The notes under the pieces: model-generated
Seen by the model: only the letters and a program-made list of their open reading frames with translations
What the model was told of the DNA's origin: nothing
Database searches by the model: none
Position numbers and translations under genes: made by a program
Assembly: GCA_015680685.1 (NCBI GenBank)
Contig: MNCI01003976.1
Coordinates: 262,431-283,973 of the forward strand
Origin: Gnetum montanum
Lineage: Eukaryota; Streptophyta; Gnetopsida; Gnetales; Gnetaceae
Direction: 5' to 3'
Length of the DNA: 21,543 bases
Shown: in pieces, positions 1 through 10,043 of the stretch
Layout: every line of letters begins with the position of its first letter
Numbering within the stretch: the first letter of the stretch is position 1

Positions 1-103
1 GACCGAGCGGTGGACCGAAGCGTACATGCTCCGCTCCACGTCTGGCCGGGAAGCAACGTTGGCCTCCATCCACTTCCCTCTCGACAATTTCAAGCACTTT
101 TTA

Positions 104-137
<34 letters not shown>

Positions 138-497
138 ATGGTACTTGTTCACTATCGGTCTCTCGCGCGTATTTAGCCTTGGATGGAATTTACCACCCGC
201 TTAGGGCTACATTCCCAAACAACCCGACTCGTCGATAGCGCCCCGTGAAGCAGCAGGGTTTGAGCCTGATGGGGCTATCACCCTCTCCAGCACACTGTTC
301 CAAGGGACTCAGGCTCGGTCCGCCGTAGGGGACGCTTCTGCAGACTACAATTCAGGCGGCCACCGCCGCCAGATTTTCACGCTGGGCTGTTCCTAGTTCG
401 CTCGCCGTTACTAGGGGAATCCTCGTAAGTTTCTCTTCCTCCACTTAGTTATATGCTTAAACTCAGTGGGTACCCTCGCCTGAACTGGGGTCACTGC
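1..497 (-). rRNA. 25S/26S large-subunit rRNA, 5' part (partial, probably degenerate copy)
   Basis: This is the 5' end of the cytoplasmic large-subunit rRNA, read from 497 down to 1; the rest lies outside the window. Seen: on the minus strand the start reads GTGACCCCAG, followed by CTGAGTTTAAGCATAT, CCCCTAGTAACGGCGAGCGA, GTCGGGTTGTTTGGGAATG and GATGAAAAGGACTTTGAAAA, all landmarks of plant 25S domain I and the D1/D2 region. The 5' boundary is placed by the usual GCGACCCCAG start and is good to a few bases. Several normally invariant sites are altered at CpG: AAGCGGAGG is AAGTGGAGG, GAACCGGGAA is GAACTAGGAA (394-395), and GTACCGCGAGGG is GTACCATGAGGG (138-139). The normally near-universal CATATCAATAAG reads CATATAACTAAG. 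These changes suggest a methylated, non-functional copy, although a fast-evolving lineage is not excluded. Confidence 0.95.
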
Positions 498-789
498 GAA
501 GATGGAGCATCACCCCTCCTATGCTCGACACAGAGGAGGAACATCGCCCCCCTCGATCGCTCAGTCCCACATCGCACTGAAGGAGAAGGACGGGGAGGGG
601 GCCAACGTACCTCATGTGCGCTCAGCGCAGGGAACACATAGACCACCACCACCATCCATTTCTCCATCCAGGTAGAAACTAGAAAACACGATCGACAACA
701 TCTTTTTAGGCGACTGCACCTCCGGAGACACGGACGACCACATCCGCTGCCTCCCTCGCACGAGGTGAAGAGGGCGCACCCTTGGATCT
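498..789 (-). other. Internal transcribed spacer 2 (ITS2)
   Basis: This is the spacer between the 5.8S 3' end and the 25S 5' end, removed during pre-rRNA processing. It is about 292 bp. I placed its limits from the two rRNA boundaries, not from motifs inside it. The short open frames that cross it do not look coding. Confidence 0.85.
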
Positions 790-951
790 TTCATCACACC
801 CAGCCAGACGTGCCCTCGACCTAGGCCTCGGGCGCAACTTGCGTTCAAAGATTTGATGATTCACGAGATTCTGTAATTCACACAAAGTATCGCATTTCAC
901 TACGTTCTTCATCGAAACGAGAGCCGAGATATCCATTGTCGAGAGTCGTGG
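790..951 (-). rRNA. 5.8S rRNA (divergent, probably degenerate copy)
   Basis: This is the 5.8S component of the large subunit, which pairs with the 25S 5' end. Seen on the minus strand from about 951: CACGACTCTCGACAATGG, ATATCTCGGCTCTCG, GATGAAGAACGTAG, TCTTTGAACGCAAGTTGCG and CCCGAGGCC. The length of about 162 nt is normal for plants. Departures are many for such a conserved RNA. The usual CTCGCATCGATGAAG reads CTCGTTTCGATGAAG (changes at 916-917). The plant signature GAATTGCAGAATCC reads GAATTACAGAATCT, a change commonly used to flag 5.8S pseudogenes. AACGGATATC reads AATGGATATC, and AGCGAAATGCG reads AGTGAAATGCG. Most are C-to-T or G-to-A. Identity is certain; function is doubtful. Confidence 0.94.
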
Positions 952-1742
952 TTGGGGTCACCAACCCCGGTTGACCGCCGCGGCGGACGTTCTTCGCATC
1001 CTTGGTGCCACTCGCACCCTTGCATTGGGGAAAGAGAAGCAGGCACCACCTGAGGGATGCAACCCAGTGTCAACGTCTGGACAAGGGTGGTGCCGACCAC
1101 CCTGCTACGCAACCCACGGGTGCGCGGGATGACAACCCGCAAAGCACCAGTACCGCAGCTATTCGACTCAATGCCCCTCGCATTTGCCCGAAGCGACGAC
1201 GTACCCTACAACCCACAGGCCGAGGGCAGCCATTCGCCTAGAACACGTGTGACGGGAGAAGAGAGCTGCACCCAGCCATCACCTCTTATCCCCTCCCTCC
1301 CGCGGAACTGGATGGCCCGGGGAAGAAAAAAGTGGCCCTCGTATCTTCCCCTCGCGTCTAGCCTTTGTATTTTAAAAGCCATTTGACCGCAAATGTAGAG
1401 CTCCGTGACTCTCTCTCACCTAGGCATACACACTCCCTTCATGGCTCACCTATCCTCAACGGATGACGACGACACGTCCTCCATCGGGAGGGAACCTGAG
1501 CCCACTCCGGATCGACACCCCAAAGCCTGCCTGGGCGATGGCTTGCCCTTTGGGCCATCGATCCGTCGAACGTGCGAGGCGTAATTCAGACACAACTTCT
1601 CGTGCCCCCGCCAAGCGCACGCTCTCCCCACGAAGTCCCATCCCGGCGCGGCACCACCATCGTGGTCCCCCCACCAAAGCGTTCTTCGTCGCTGCGACTG
1701 GAACGCAAGACCATGACCAACGAGACAAAACCATGTGCACGT
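952..1742 (-). other. Internal transcribed spacer 1 (ITS1), unusually long
   Basis: This spacer lies between the 18S 3' end and the 5.8S 5' end and is about 791 bp. Angiosperm ITS1 is usually 200-300 bp, whereas gymnosperm ITS1 is commonly 600 bp to over 1 kb, so the length supports a gymnosperm-like source. Near the 5.8S side the minus strand reads GGCACCAAGGATGCGAAGAA (about 987-1010), resembling the conserved seed-plant ITS1 core GGC...GYGYCAAGGAA that folds as a processing hairpin. I see no tandem subrepeat. The open frames here overlap on both strands and do not look coding. Confidence 0.88.
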
Positions 1743-1772
1743 CAATGATCCTACCGCAGGTTCACCTACGGT

Positions 1773-1814
<42 letters not shown>

Positions 1815-1885
1815 ATGAGCTTCTCACAACATCGATGATGGTGAAACCATCATCGTTGCCATAATCCGAACATTTCACCGGATCG

Positions 1886-1930
<45 letters not shown>

Positions 1931-2313
1931 ATAGTCAATGCGAGCTGATGACTCACGCTTACTAGAAATTCCTCGTTCAAGATCGATAATTGCAAAGATC
2001 TATCCCCATCATGATGCATTTTCAAAAGATTTCCCGATCCTCTCGGACCAGGGAAGGAGGCTCGCTGAATGCATCAGTGTAGCACGCATGCAGCCCAGAA
2101 CATCTAAGGGCATCACAGATCTATTATTGCCTCAAACTTCCATGGCCTGAGCAGCCATAGTCCCTCTAAGAAGTTGTCCATGAAGGGCATACCTCCACGT
2201 AGCTAGTTAGTAGGCTGAGGTCTCATTCGTTAATGGAATTAACCAAACAAATCACTCCACCAACTAAGAACGGCCATGCACCACCACCCATAGAATCAAG
2301 AAAGAGCTCTCAA

Positions 2314-2350
<37 letters not shown>

Positions 2351-2404
2351 TCCCGTGTTGAGTCAAATTAAGCCACAGGCTCCACTCCTGGTGGTGCCCT
2401 TCCA

Positions 2405-2455
<51 letters not shown>

Positions 2456-2504
2456 TACTCTAATTTCTCGGAAGGTGTTGACGGAGTCCTAAGAGCAACA
2501 TCCA

Positions 2505-2543
<39 letters not shown>

Positions 2544-2577
2544 TGGTATCTGATCATCTTTGAGCCCCCAACTTTCA

Positions 2578-2617
<40 letters not shown>

Positions 2618-3557
2618 CTAGTTTGTCTTTCATGAATCCAAGAATTTCACCTCTGACAATGAAATACGAATGCCCCTGACAGTCCCTATTAATCATTACT
2701 CCCATCCCGAAGGCCAACACAACAGGATCGAAATCCTATCGCGTTATTCCATGCTAATGTATTCACAGCATAGGCTTGCTTTGAGCACTCTAGTTTTTTC
2801 AAAGTAACAACGTCAGAGCCGCGACCTAGCCAATTAAGGCCAGCACCACATCGCCGACAGAAGGAATGGAGTGGTCGATGCACACCGCATCAGCGGACCA
2901 ACCGCCCCATCCCAAGATCCAACTACGAGCTTTTTAACTGCAACAACATAAATATACGCTATTGGAGCTAGAATTACCATGGCTGCTGGCACCAGAATTG
3001 CCCTCCAATGGATCCTTGTTAAGGGCTTTAAATTGTACTCATTCCAATTACCAGACTTGATGAGCCCGATATCGTTATTTATTGTCACTACCTCCCCGTG
3101 TCAGAATTGGGTAATTTGCGCGCCTGCTACCTTCCTTGGATGTGGTAGCCGTTTCTCAGTCTCCCTCTCCGGAATCAAACCCTAATTCCCTGTCACCCGT
3201 CACAACCATGGTAGGCCTCTATCCTATCATTGAAAGTTGATAGGGTAGAAATTTGAATGAAGCGTCGCCGGCACAAGGGCCGTGCGATCCGTCCAGTTAC
3301 CATGATTCACCGAGCAAACGAGCAAGCTTGCATCGACCTTTTATCTAATAAATGCATCCCTTCCGAGAGTCAAGATTTGCTGCACATATTAGCTGTAGAA
3401 TTACTACGATTATTTGAGTAGTAAGGTACCATCAAAGAAACTATAACTAATTTAATGAGCCATCCGTAGTTTCACCATTTGAAGTAAGTTCATACTTAGA
3501 CATGCATGGCTTAATCTTTGAGACAAGCATATGACTACTGGCAGGATCAACCAGGTA
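1743..3557 (-). rRNA. 18S small-subunit rRNA, full length (probably a degenerate copy)
   Basis: This is the complete cytoplasmic 18S rRNA gene of the small subunit. Seen on the minus strand: it starts TACCTGGTTGATCCTGCCAG at 3557 and ends GGATCATTG at 1743, 1815 nt, close to the usual plant length of about 1808-1810. Intact landmarks include TTGTACACACCGCCCGTC, GGTGGTGCATGGCCG, GAGGTGAAATTCTTGGAT and AAGTCGTAACAAGG. GCATGGAATAACGCGATAGG and TTCATTGTCAGAGG resemble non-angiosperm vascular plants. Damage at universal sites: the 530 loop GCCGCGGTAA is GCCATGGTAA (2979-2980), and GAATTGACGG is GAATTGATGG (2404). GCGCGAG and its partner CTCGCGT have become GCGTGAG and CTCGCAT, which weakens that helix. 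Most changes are at CpG. By contrast, helix 45 carries a paired T-to-A and A-to-T change (1772, 1753). I infer a silent, methylated pseudogene-like unit. Confidence 0.97.
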
Positions 3558-3930
3558 ACGCCATCCGCACCCATGCGGTGGGCACCATCGTCCTTCCTTA
3601 GTCGAAAGGCACGACAGACCCTCCACGCACCGATTTTGCACAGCATCTTTCGCGGGCACCATTCCCCGGATTACGCCCAGGAAACGCGGCACCACAACAT
3701 GCGACAAACGCAGCCTTGCTCTCGACCACGAACGTGTGAGTGCCGAGGGCATCGCGCAAGTGCACAGCTTACTGCCCACCCCATCTAGCATTCACGCAAA
3801 TGCCCAACATCAAGGTACGCCTACAGGTTCCGCCATCCCCTCGATATGATTACCGAACCTGAGACCGCTACCTCAAAAATGCTTCTCCGTGAGAACAAAG
3901 TTCCACACAGGAAGCAGCACACGCCGCACC
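3558..3930. other. Unique ETS segment next to 18S
   Basis: This 373-bp stretch is not repeated elsewhere in the window. Beside the 18S 5' end it can form a small hairpin with arms CCGCA (3565-3569) and TGCGG (3574-3578). Nothing coding is supported. At 3931 it runs directly into the first copy of the higher-order repeat. Confidence 0.5.
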
Positions 3931-4390
3931 CACAAAGGCCACCTCAGGGGCCACCCATTGAAGAATGAGCCATGCGTACATGCATGAAGGAAAATAGAAC
4001 CTCAGTCCTCCTGCTACTCTGGCACGTGCATGTGAACTCGCATCTACCACCTGCGCACTACTGAGCGGTCCGATCCGTGTATAGGAAGAGAAAACATGCA
4101 CTCGACGCTACCCCATGGGGGCGTTGACATGCTCTGCTACCTCAACCACACAAACCTGACGCAGGCATTTGCACGTGCTCAACCGCTACCGCATCAAGGA
4201 AAACGGGAGATGCATCCCAAAATCACAAACCCAACTATGACCCGACGCCGACGGCGTCGTTTGCATCACAACGCAAGCCTGTGTCCTTGAATCCGCAAAA
4301 GGCTATTTTCGAAATCCTACGAACACGAAACGGTCACCTAAATCAATAGAATCCTCGAACCGAAAACAACAGTGGGGCACCTGTAAGGGG
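3931..4390. repeat. ETS block A, first copy (460 bp)
   Basis: This is the first copy of a block found again at 6868-7327 at an offset of exactly 2937 bp at both ends. It begins CACAAAGGCCACCTCAGGGG and contains CTGAGCGGTCCGATCCGTGT, the short CG-rich tract CGACGCCGACGGCGTCG near 4243, and CTATTTTCGAAATCCTACG near its end. It is a distinct sequence at the head of a run of ~608-bp units. Its internal open frames are not conserved between the two copies. Confidence 0.85.
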
Positions 4391-6867
4391 ATGGAGAACA
4401 AGAGAGACAAAGTCGCTCTTCGTTTCTCGCCTCGTCCAGGAGGACTCCCCACTACCACCCATGCGCTACTAGGCAATCGAATCGGTGAACATGCAGAGAC
4501 AACATGCGCTGAACGCTACCCCATGGGGGCGTCCAAACGCTCTGCCTCCTCCACCGCACCAAATCAACGCTACCGTTTGCACGAAATCTTTGGACATCAT
4601 TTCCGCATGGGGTCGTTCAGTCCCGTAAAGCGATCAGTGCCGGCTCCGATCTCGCAACTCTACAAAAACGAATTTCGGGGTTAACCGAATTCATCGTCAC
4701 GCGACCGAGCAATAGAAAAATCCTTTGTGAACCACAGAAACACAGCGTGCCACAGCCAAGATAAGGGATTTTCAAGACATGGGACTCGAACATCCCTCCG
4801 ACTGCTTCTCCTAACCCTTAAACAACTTACGACCGTGTTCGAGCGTGCGCTCAAACTTTGCAAGCAATTCCAAGGGAAGGCGCTACCTGTGTCCTTGAGA
4901 CCACAACAGGCTCTTTTCATTGTGCTACGACTAAGAGACGGTCACCCGAATCAATAGAGTCCTCAAACCGAAACCAACAACGAGGCACCCTCAAGTGCAT
5001 TGAGAACAAGAGAGAACGGGTCCCTCGTCGTTTCTCGACTCATCCAAGTGAACTCCCCACTACCACCCATGCGCTACTAGGCAATCGAATCAGTGAACAG
5101 GCAGAGACGACATGCGCTCGACGCTATCCCGTGGGGGTGCCCAAATGCTCTACCTCCTCTACTGCACCAAATCAATGCTACCATTCGCACGAAGTCATTC
5201 GACATCATTTCCGCATGGGATCGTTCAATCCCGTAAAGCCATCACTGTCGGCTCCGATGTCGCAACTCTACAGAAATGAATTTCGGGGTTAACCAAATTC
5301 CCCGTCACGCGACCGAGCAATAGAAAAATCCTTCGTGAAACACAAAAAATAGCGTGCCATAGCCAAGACAAGGGATTTTCGAGACATGGGCCTCAAACAT
5401 CCCTCCGACTACTTCGCCTAACCCTTAAACAACTTACGACTGTGTTCGAGCGTGTGCTCAAACTTCGTAAGCTACTCCAAGGGAAGGCGCTACCTATGTC
5501 CTTGAGTCCACAAAAGGCTCTTTTCGTTGTGCTACGACCAAGAGACGGTCACCCGAATCAATAGAGTCCTCAAAATCGAAACCAACAATGAGGCACCATC
5601 AACTGCATTGAGAACAGATCACTCGTCATTTCTCGACTCGTCCAGGTGAACTCCCCACAACCACCCATGCACTATTAGGCAGTCGAATTGGTGAACAGGA
5701 AGAGACAACATGCGCTCGACGCTACCCCGTGGGGCCACCCAAACGCTCTACCTCCTCCACCGCACCGAATCAACGCTACCGTTCGCATGAAGTCATTTGA
5801 CATCATTTCCGCTTGGGATCGTTCAATCCCATAAAGCAATCAATGTTTGCTTCGATCTCACAACTCTACAGAAATGAATCTCGGGGTTAACCGAATTCCC
5901 CATCACACGACCGAGCAACAGAAAACTCCTTCGTGAAACACAGAAACATAGCGTGCCGCAGCCAAGACAAGGGATTTTCGAGACATGGACCTCCAACATC
6001 CCTCCGACTGCTTCTCCTAACCCTTAAACAACTTACGCCCGTGTTCGAGCGTGCGCTCAAACTTCGCAAGCTACTCCAAGGGAAGGCGTTACCTGTGTCC
6101 TTGAGTCCACAAAAGTCTCTTTTCATTTTGCTACGACCTCAAGACCGTCACCCGAATCAATAGAGTTCTCAAACAGAAACCAACAACGAGGCACCCTCAA
6201 GTGCATTGAGAAAAAGAGAGAACGGGTCCCTCGTCGTTTCTCGACTCATTCAGGTGAACTCCCCACTACCACCCATGCGCTACTAGACAATCGAATCGGT
6301 GAACAAGCAGAGATGACATGCACTCAACGCTACCTCATGGGGACGCCCAAACGCTCTACCTCCTTCACCGCACCAAATCAATGCTACCGTTCGCACGAAG
6401 TCATTCGACATCATTTCCGCATGGGATCGTTCAATCTCGTAAAGCCATCACTACCGGCTCTGATCTCGCAACTCTACAAAAATGAATTTCGGGGTTAACC
6501 GAATTCCCCGTCACGCGACCTAGCAACAGAAAACTCCTTCATGAAACACAAAAACACAACGTGCCGCAGCCAAGACAAGGGATTTTTGAGACATGGGCCT
6601 CAAACATCCCTCCGATTGCTTCTCCTAAGCCTTAAAGAACTTACGACCGTGTTCGAGCGTGCGCTCAAACTTCACAAGCTACTCCAAGGGAAGGCACTAC
6701 CTATGTCCTTGAGTCCACAAAAGGCTCTTTTTGTTGTGCTACAACCTCGAGACAGTCACCCGTATCAATAGAGTCCTCAAAACGAAAACCAACAACGAGG
6801 CACCCTCAAGTGCATTGAGAACAAGACAGAACGGATCACTCGTCGAGGTGAACTCCCCACTACCACC
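4391..6867. repeat. ETS tandem array 1: four ~608-bp units plus a stub
   Basis: Units start at a recurring ATTGAGAACAAG-type motif (ATGGAGAACAAG in the first): 4391, 4999, 5607 and 6205, giving 608, 608, 598 and 608 bp. A fifth unit starts at 6813 and stops after about 55 bp in the sequence CACCCA, where block A restarts. Each unit contains CCCCACTACCACCCATGCGC, a TTTCGGGGTTAACCGAATTC-like landmark (about 4673, 5281, 5879, 6487) and GTGTTCGAGCGTGCGCTCAA. Units differ mostly by C/T and G/A changes, often at CpG. Repeated ORFs of 76-79 codons recur once per unit and are shadows of the repeat. Confidence 0.92.
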
Positions 6868-7327
6868 CACAAAGGCCACCTCAGGGGCCACCCACTGAAG
6901 AACGAGCCACACGTACGTGCATGAAGGACAACAGAACCTCAGTCCTCCTGCTACTCCGGCACGTGCACGTAAACTCGCATCTACCACCCGCATGCTACTG
7001 AGCGGTCCGATCCATGTACAGGAAGAGAAAACATGCACCCGACGCTACCCCGTGGGGGCGTCGACATGCTCTGCTACCTCAACCACACAAACCCGATGCA
7101 GTCGTTCGCACGTGCTCAACCGCTACCGCATCAAGGAAAATAGGAGATGCATCCCAGAATCGCAAACCTAACTATGACCCAATGCCGACGGCGTCGTTTG
7201 CATCACAACGCAAGCCTGTGTCCTTGAATCCGTGAAAGGCTATTTTCGAAATGCTACGATCATGAAACGGTCACCCGAATCAATAGAATCCTCGAACCGA
7301 AAACAACAGCGGGGCACCCGTAAGGGG
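6868..7327. repeat. ETS block A, second copy (460 bp)
   Basis: This is the second copy of the block at 3931-4390, with no net length change across its whole span. Differences are scattered substitutions, for example CGGTCCGATCCGTGT against CGGTCCGATCCATGT, mostly transitions. Its left edge interrupts a ~608-bp unit at the shared string CACCCACAAAGG. That is what unequal crossing-over between higher-order repeats would leave. Confidence 0.88.
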
Positions 7328-10043
7328 ATGGAGAACAAGAGAGAAAAAGTCGCTCTTCGTTTCTCGCCTCGTCCAAGAGGACTCCCCACTACCACCCATG
7401 CGCTACTAGGCAGTCAAATCGGTCAACATGCGAAGATGACATGCGCTGAATGCTACCTCGTGGGGGTGTCCAAACGCTCTGCCTCCTCCACTGCACCAAA
7501 TCAATGCTACCATTCGCATGAAATCTTTGGACATCATTTCCGCATGGGTTCGTTCAGTCCCGTAAAGCCATCACTGCTGGCAACGATCTCGCAACTCTAC
7601 AGAAATGAATTTTGGGGTTAACCGAATTCCCCGTCATGCGACCGAGCAACAGAAAACTCCTTCGTGAAACATAGAAACATAGTGTGCCGCAGCCAAAACA
7701 AGGGATTTTTGAGACATGGAACTCTAACATCCCTCCGACTGCTTCTCCTAACCCTTCAACAACTTACGACCGTGTTCGAGTGTGCGCTCAAACTTCGCGA
7801 GCTACTCCAAGGGAAGGCGCTACCTATGTCCTTGTGTCCACAAAAGGCTCTTTTCGTTCTGCTATGACCTCGAGATGGTCACCCGATTCAATAGAGTCCT
7901 CAAATCGAAACCAACAACCCTCACGTGCATTGAGAACAAGAGAAAATGGGTCCCTCGTCGTTTCTCGACTCGCCCATGTGAACTTCCCACTTCCACCCAT
8001 GCGCTACTAGGCAATCGAATCGGTGAACAGGCAAAGACCACATGCGCTCGATGCTACCCCGTGGGGGCGCCCAAATGCTCTACATCCTCCACCGCACCGA
8101 ATCAACGCTACCATTCGCACAAAGTCATTCGACATCGTTTCCGCATGGGATCGTTCAATCCTGTAAACTAATCAGTGCCAGCTCTGATCTCGCAACTCTA
8201 CAGAAACGAATCTCGGGGTTAATCGATTTCCCTATCACGCGACCGAGCAACAGAAAACTCCTTTGTGAAACACAGAAACACAGCATGTCGTAGCCAAGAC
8301 AAGGGATTTTTGAGACATGGGCCTCCAACATCCCTTCGACTGCTTCTCCTAACCCTTAAACAACTTACGACCGTGTTCGAGCGTGTGCTCAAACTTCGCA
8401 AGCTCCTCCAAGGGAAGGCGCTACCTGTGTCCTTGAGTCCACAAAAGGATCTTTTCGTTGTGCTACGACCTTGAGATGGTCACTCGAATCAAGAGTCCTC
8501 AAACCGAAACCAACAACGAGGCACCCTCAAGTCCATAGAGAACAAGACAAAATAGGTCCCTCATCGTTTCTCGACTCGTCCAGGTGAACTCCCCACTACC
8601 ACCCATGCGCTACTAGGCAATCGAATCGGTGAACAGGCAGAGATGACATGCGCTCGACGCTACCTCATGGGGGTGCCCAAACGCTCTACCTCCTCCACCA
8701 CACCGAATCAACGCTACCATTCACACGAATTCATTTGACATCATTTCTGCATGGGATCGTTCAATCCCGTAAAGCCATCAGTGCTGTTTCCAATCTCACA
8801 ACTCTACAGAAACGAATTTCGGGGTTAATTGAATTCCCCATCACATGACTGAGCAACAAAAAAATCCTTTGTGAAACACAGAAACACAGCGTGCCGCAAC
8901 CAAGACAAGGAATTTTCGAGGCATGGGCCTCAAACATCCCTCCGACTACTTCTCCTAAACCTTAAACAACATACGACTGTGTTCGAGCGTGTACTCAAAC
9001 TTCACAAGCTACTCCAAGGGAAGGTGCTACCTGTGTCCTTGAGTCCACAAAAGGCTCTTTTCGTTGTGCTACGACCTCGAGATGGTCACCCGAATCAATA
9101 GAGTCCTCAAACAGAAACCAACAACGAGGCACCCTCAAGTGCATTAAGAACAAGAGAGAACGGGTCCCTCGTCGTTTCTCGACTCGTCTAGGTGAACTCC
9201 CCACTACCACCCATGTGCTACTAAGCAATCGAATCGGTGAACAGTTAGAGACGACATGCGCTCGACGCTACCCCGTGGGGGTGCCCAAATGCTCTACCAC
9301 CTCCACCACACTAAATCAACGCTACCGTTCGCACAAAGTCATTCGACATCGTTTCCGCATGGGATCGTTCAATCCCTTAAAGCCATCACTGCCGGCTCCG
9401 ATCTTGCAACTCTATAGAAACGAATTTTGGGGTTAACCGAATTCCCCATCACATGATCGAGCAACAGAAAACTCCTTTGTGAAACACAGAAACATAGCGT
9501 CCTGTAGCCAAGACAAGGGATTTTTGAGACATGGGCCTCAAACATCCCTCCAACTGCTTCTGCTAACCCTTCAACAACTTACGACTGTGTTCGAGTGTGC
9601 GCTCAAACTTCGCAAGCTCCTCCAAGGGAGGGTGCTACCTGTGTCCTTAAGTCCTCAAAAGGCTCTTTTCATTGTGCTACGACCTCGAGACGGTTACCCG
9701 AATCAATAGAGTCCTCAAACCGAAACCAACAATAAGGCACCCTCAAGTGCATTGAGAAAAAGAGAGAACGGGTCCCTCGTCATTTCTCAACTCGTCCAGG
9801 TGAACTCCCCACTACCACCCATGTACTACTAGGCAATCGAATCGGTGAACAGGTAGAGACGACATGCGCTCGACGCTACCCCGTGGGGGCACCCAAACGC
9901 TCTACCTCCTCCACCGCACCGAATCAACGCTACCGTTTGCACAAAGTCATTCGACATCGTATCCGCATGGGATCGTTCAATCCCGTAAAGCCATCAGTGC
10001 CGGCTATTTTCTATGTGCTACGACCACGAAACGGTCACCCGAA
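7328..10043. repeat. ETS tandem array 2: four ~605-bp units plus a partial
   Basis: Units start at 7328, 7929, 8535 and 9143 (601, 606, 608 and 608 bp), followed by a partial unit from 9751. The partial unit breaks at about 10001, where GCCGGC runs into CTATTTTCTATGTGCTACGA, a tail like the end of a full unit or of block A. This array repeats the organisation of 4391-6867. The TTTCGGGGTTAACC-like landmark lies near 7610, 8211, 8817 and 9425. Divergence between units is again mainly transitions. No coding role is supported. Confidence 0.9.

Noticed and set aside
1743-3557. Open frames of 60-114 codons within 18S
   Set aside because: They lie inside a clear rRNA gene and are chance frames.
1-3557. 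Bacterial or organellar rRNA
   Set aside because: The separate 5.8S with two ITS, the 1.8-kb 18S and the TACCTGGTTGATCCTGCCAG start are those of nuclear eukaryotic rDNA.
4681-9709. Recurrent 76-79-codon frames (KHRNTACRSQDKGFSRHGP-like) that might be a small repeated protein family
   Set aside because: They recur once per ~608-bp ETS repeat, start at different bases and are sometimes truncated, and another frame is open on the opposite strand. The variation follows CpG decay and not codon positions.
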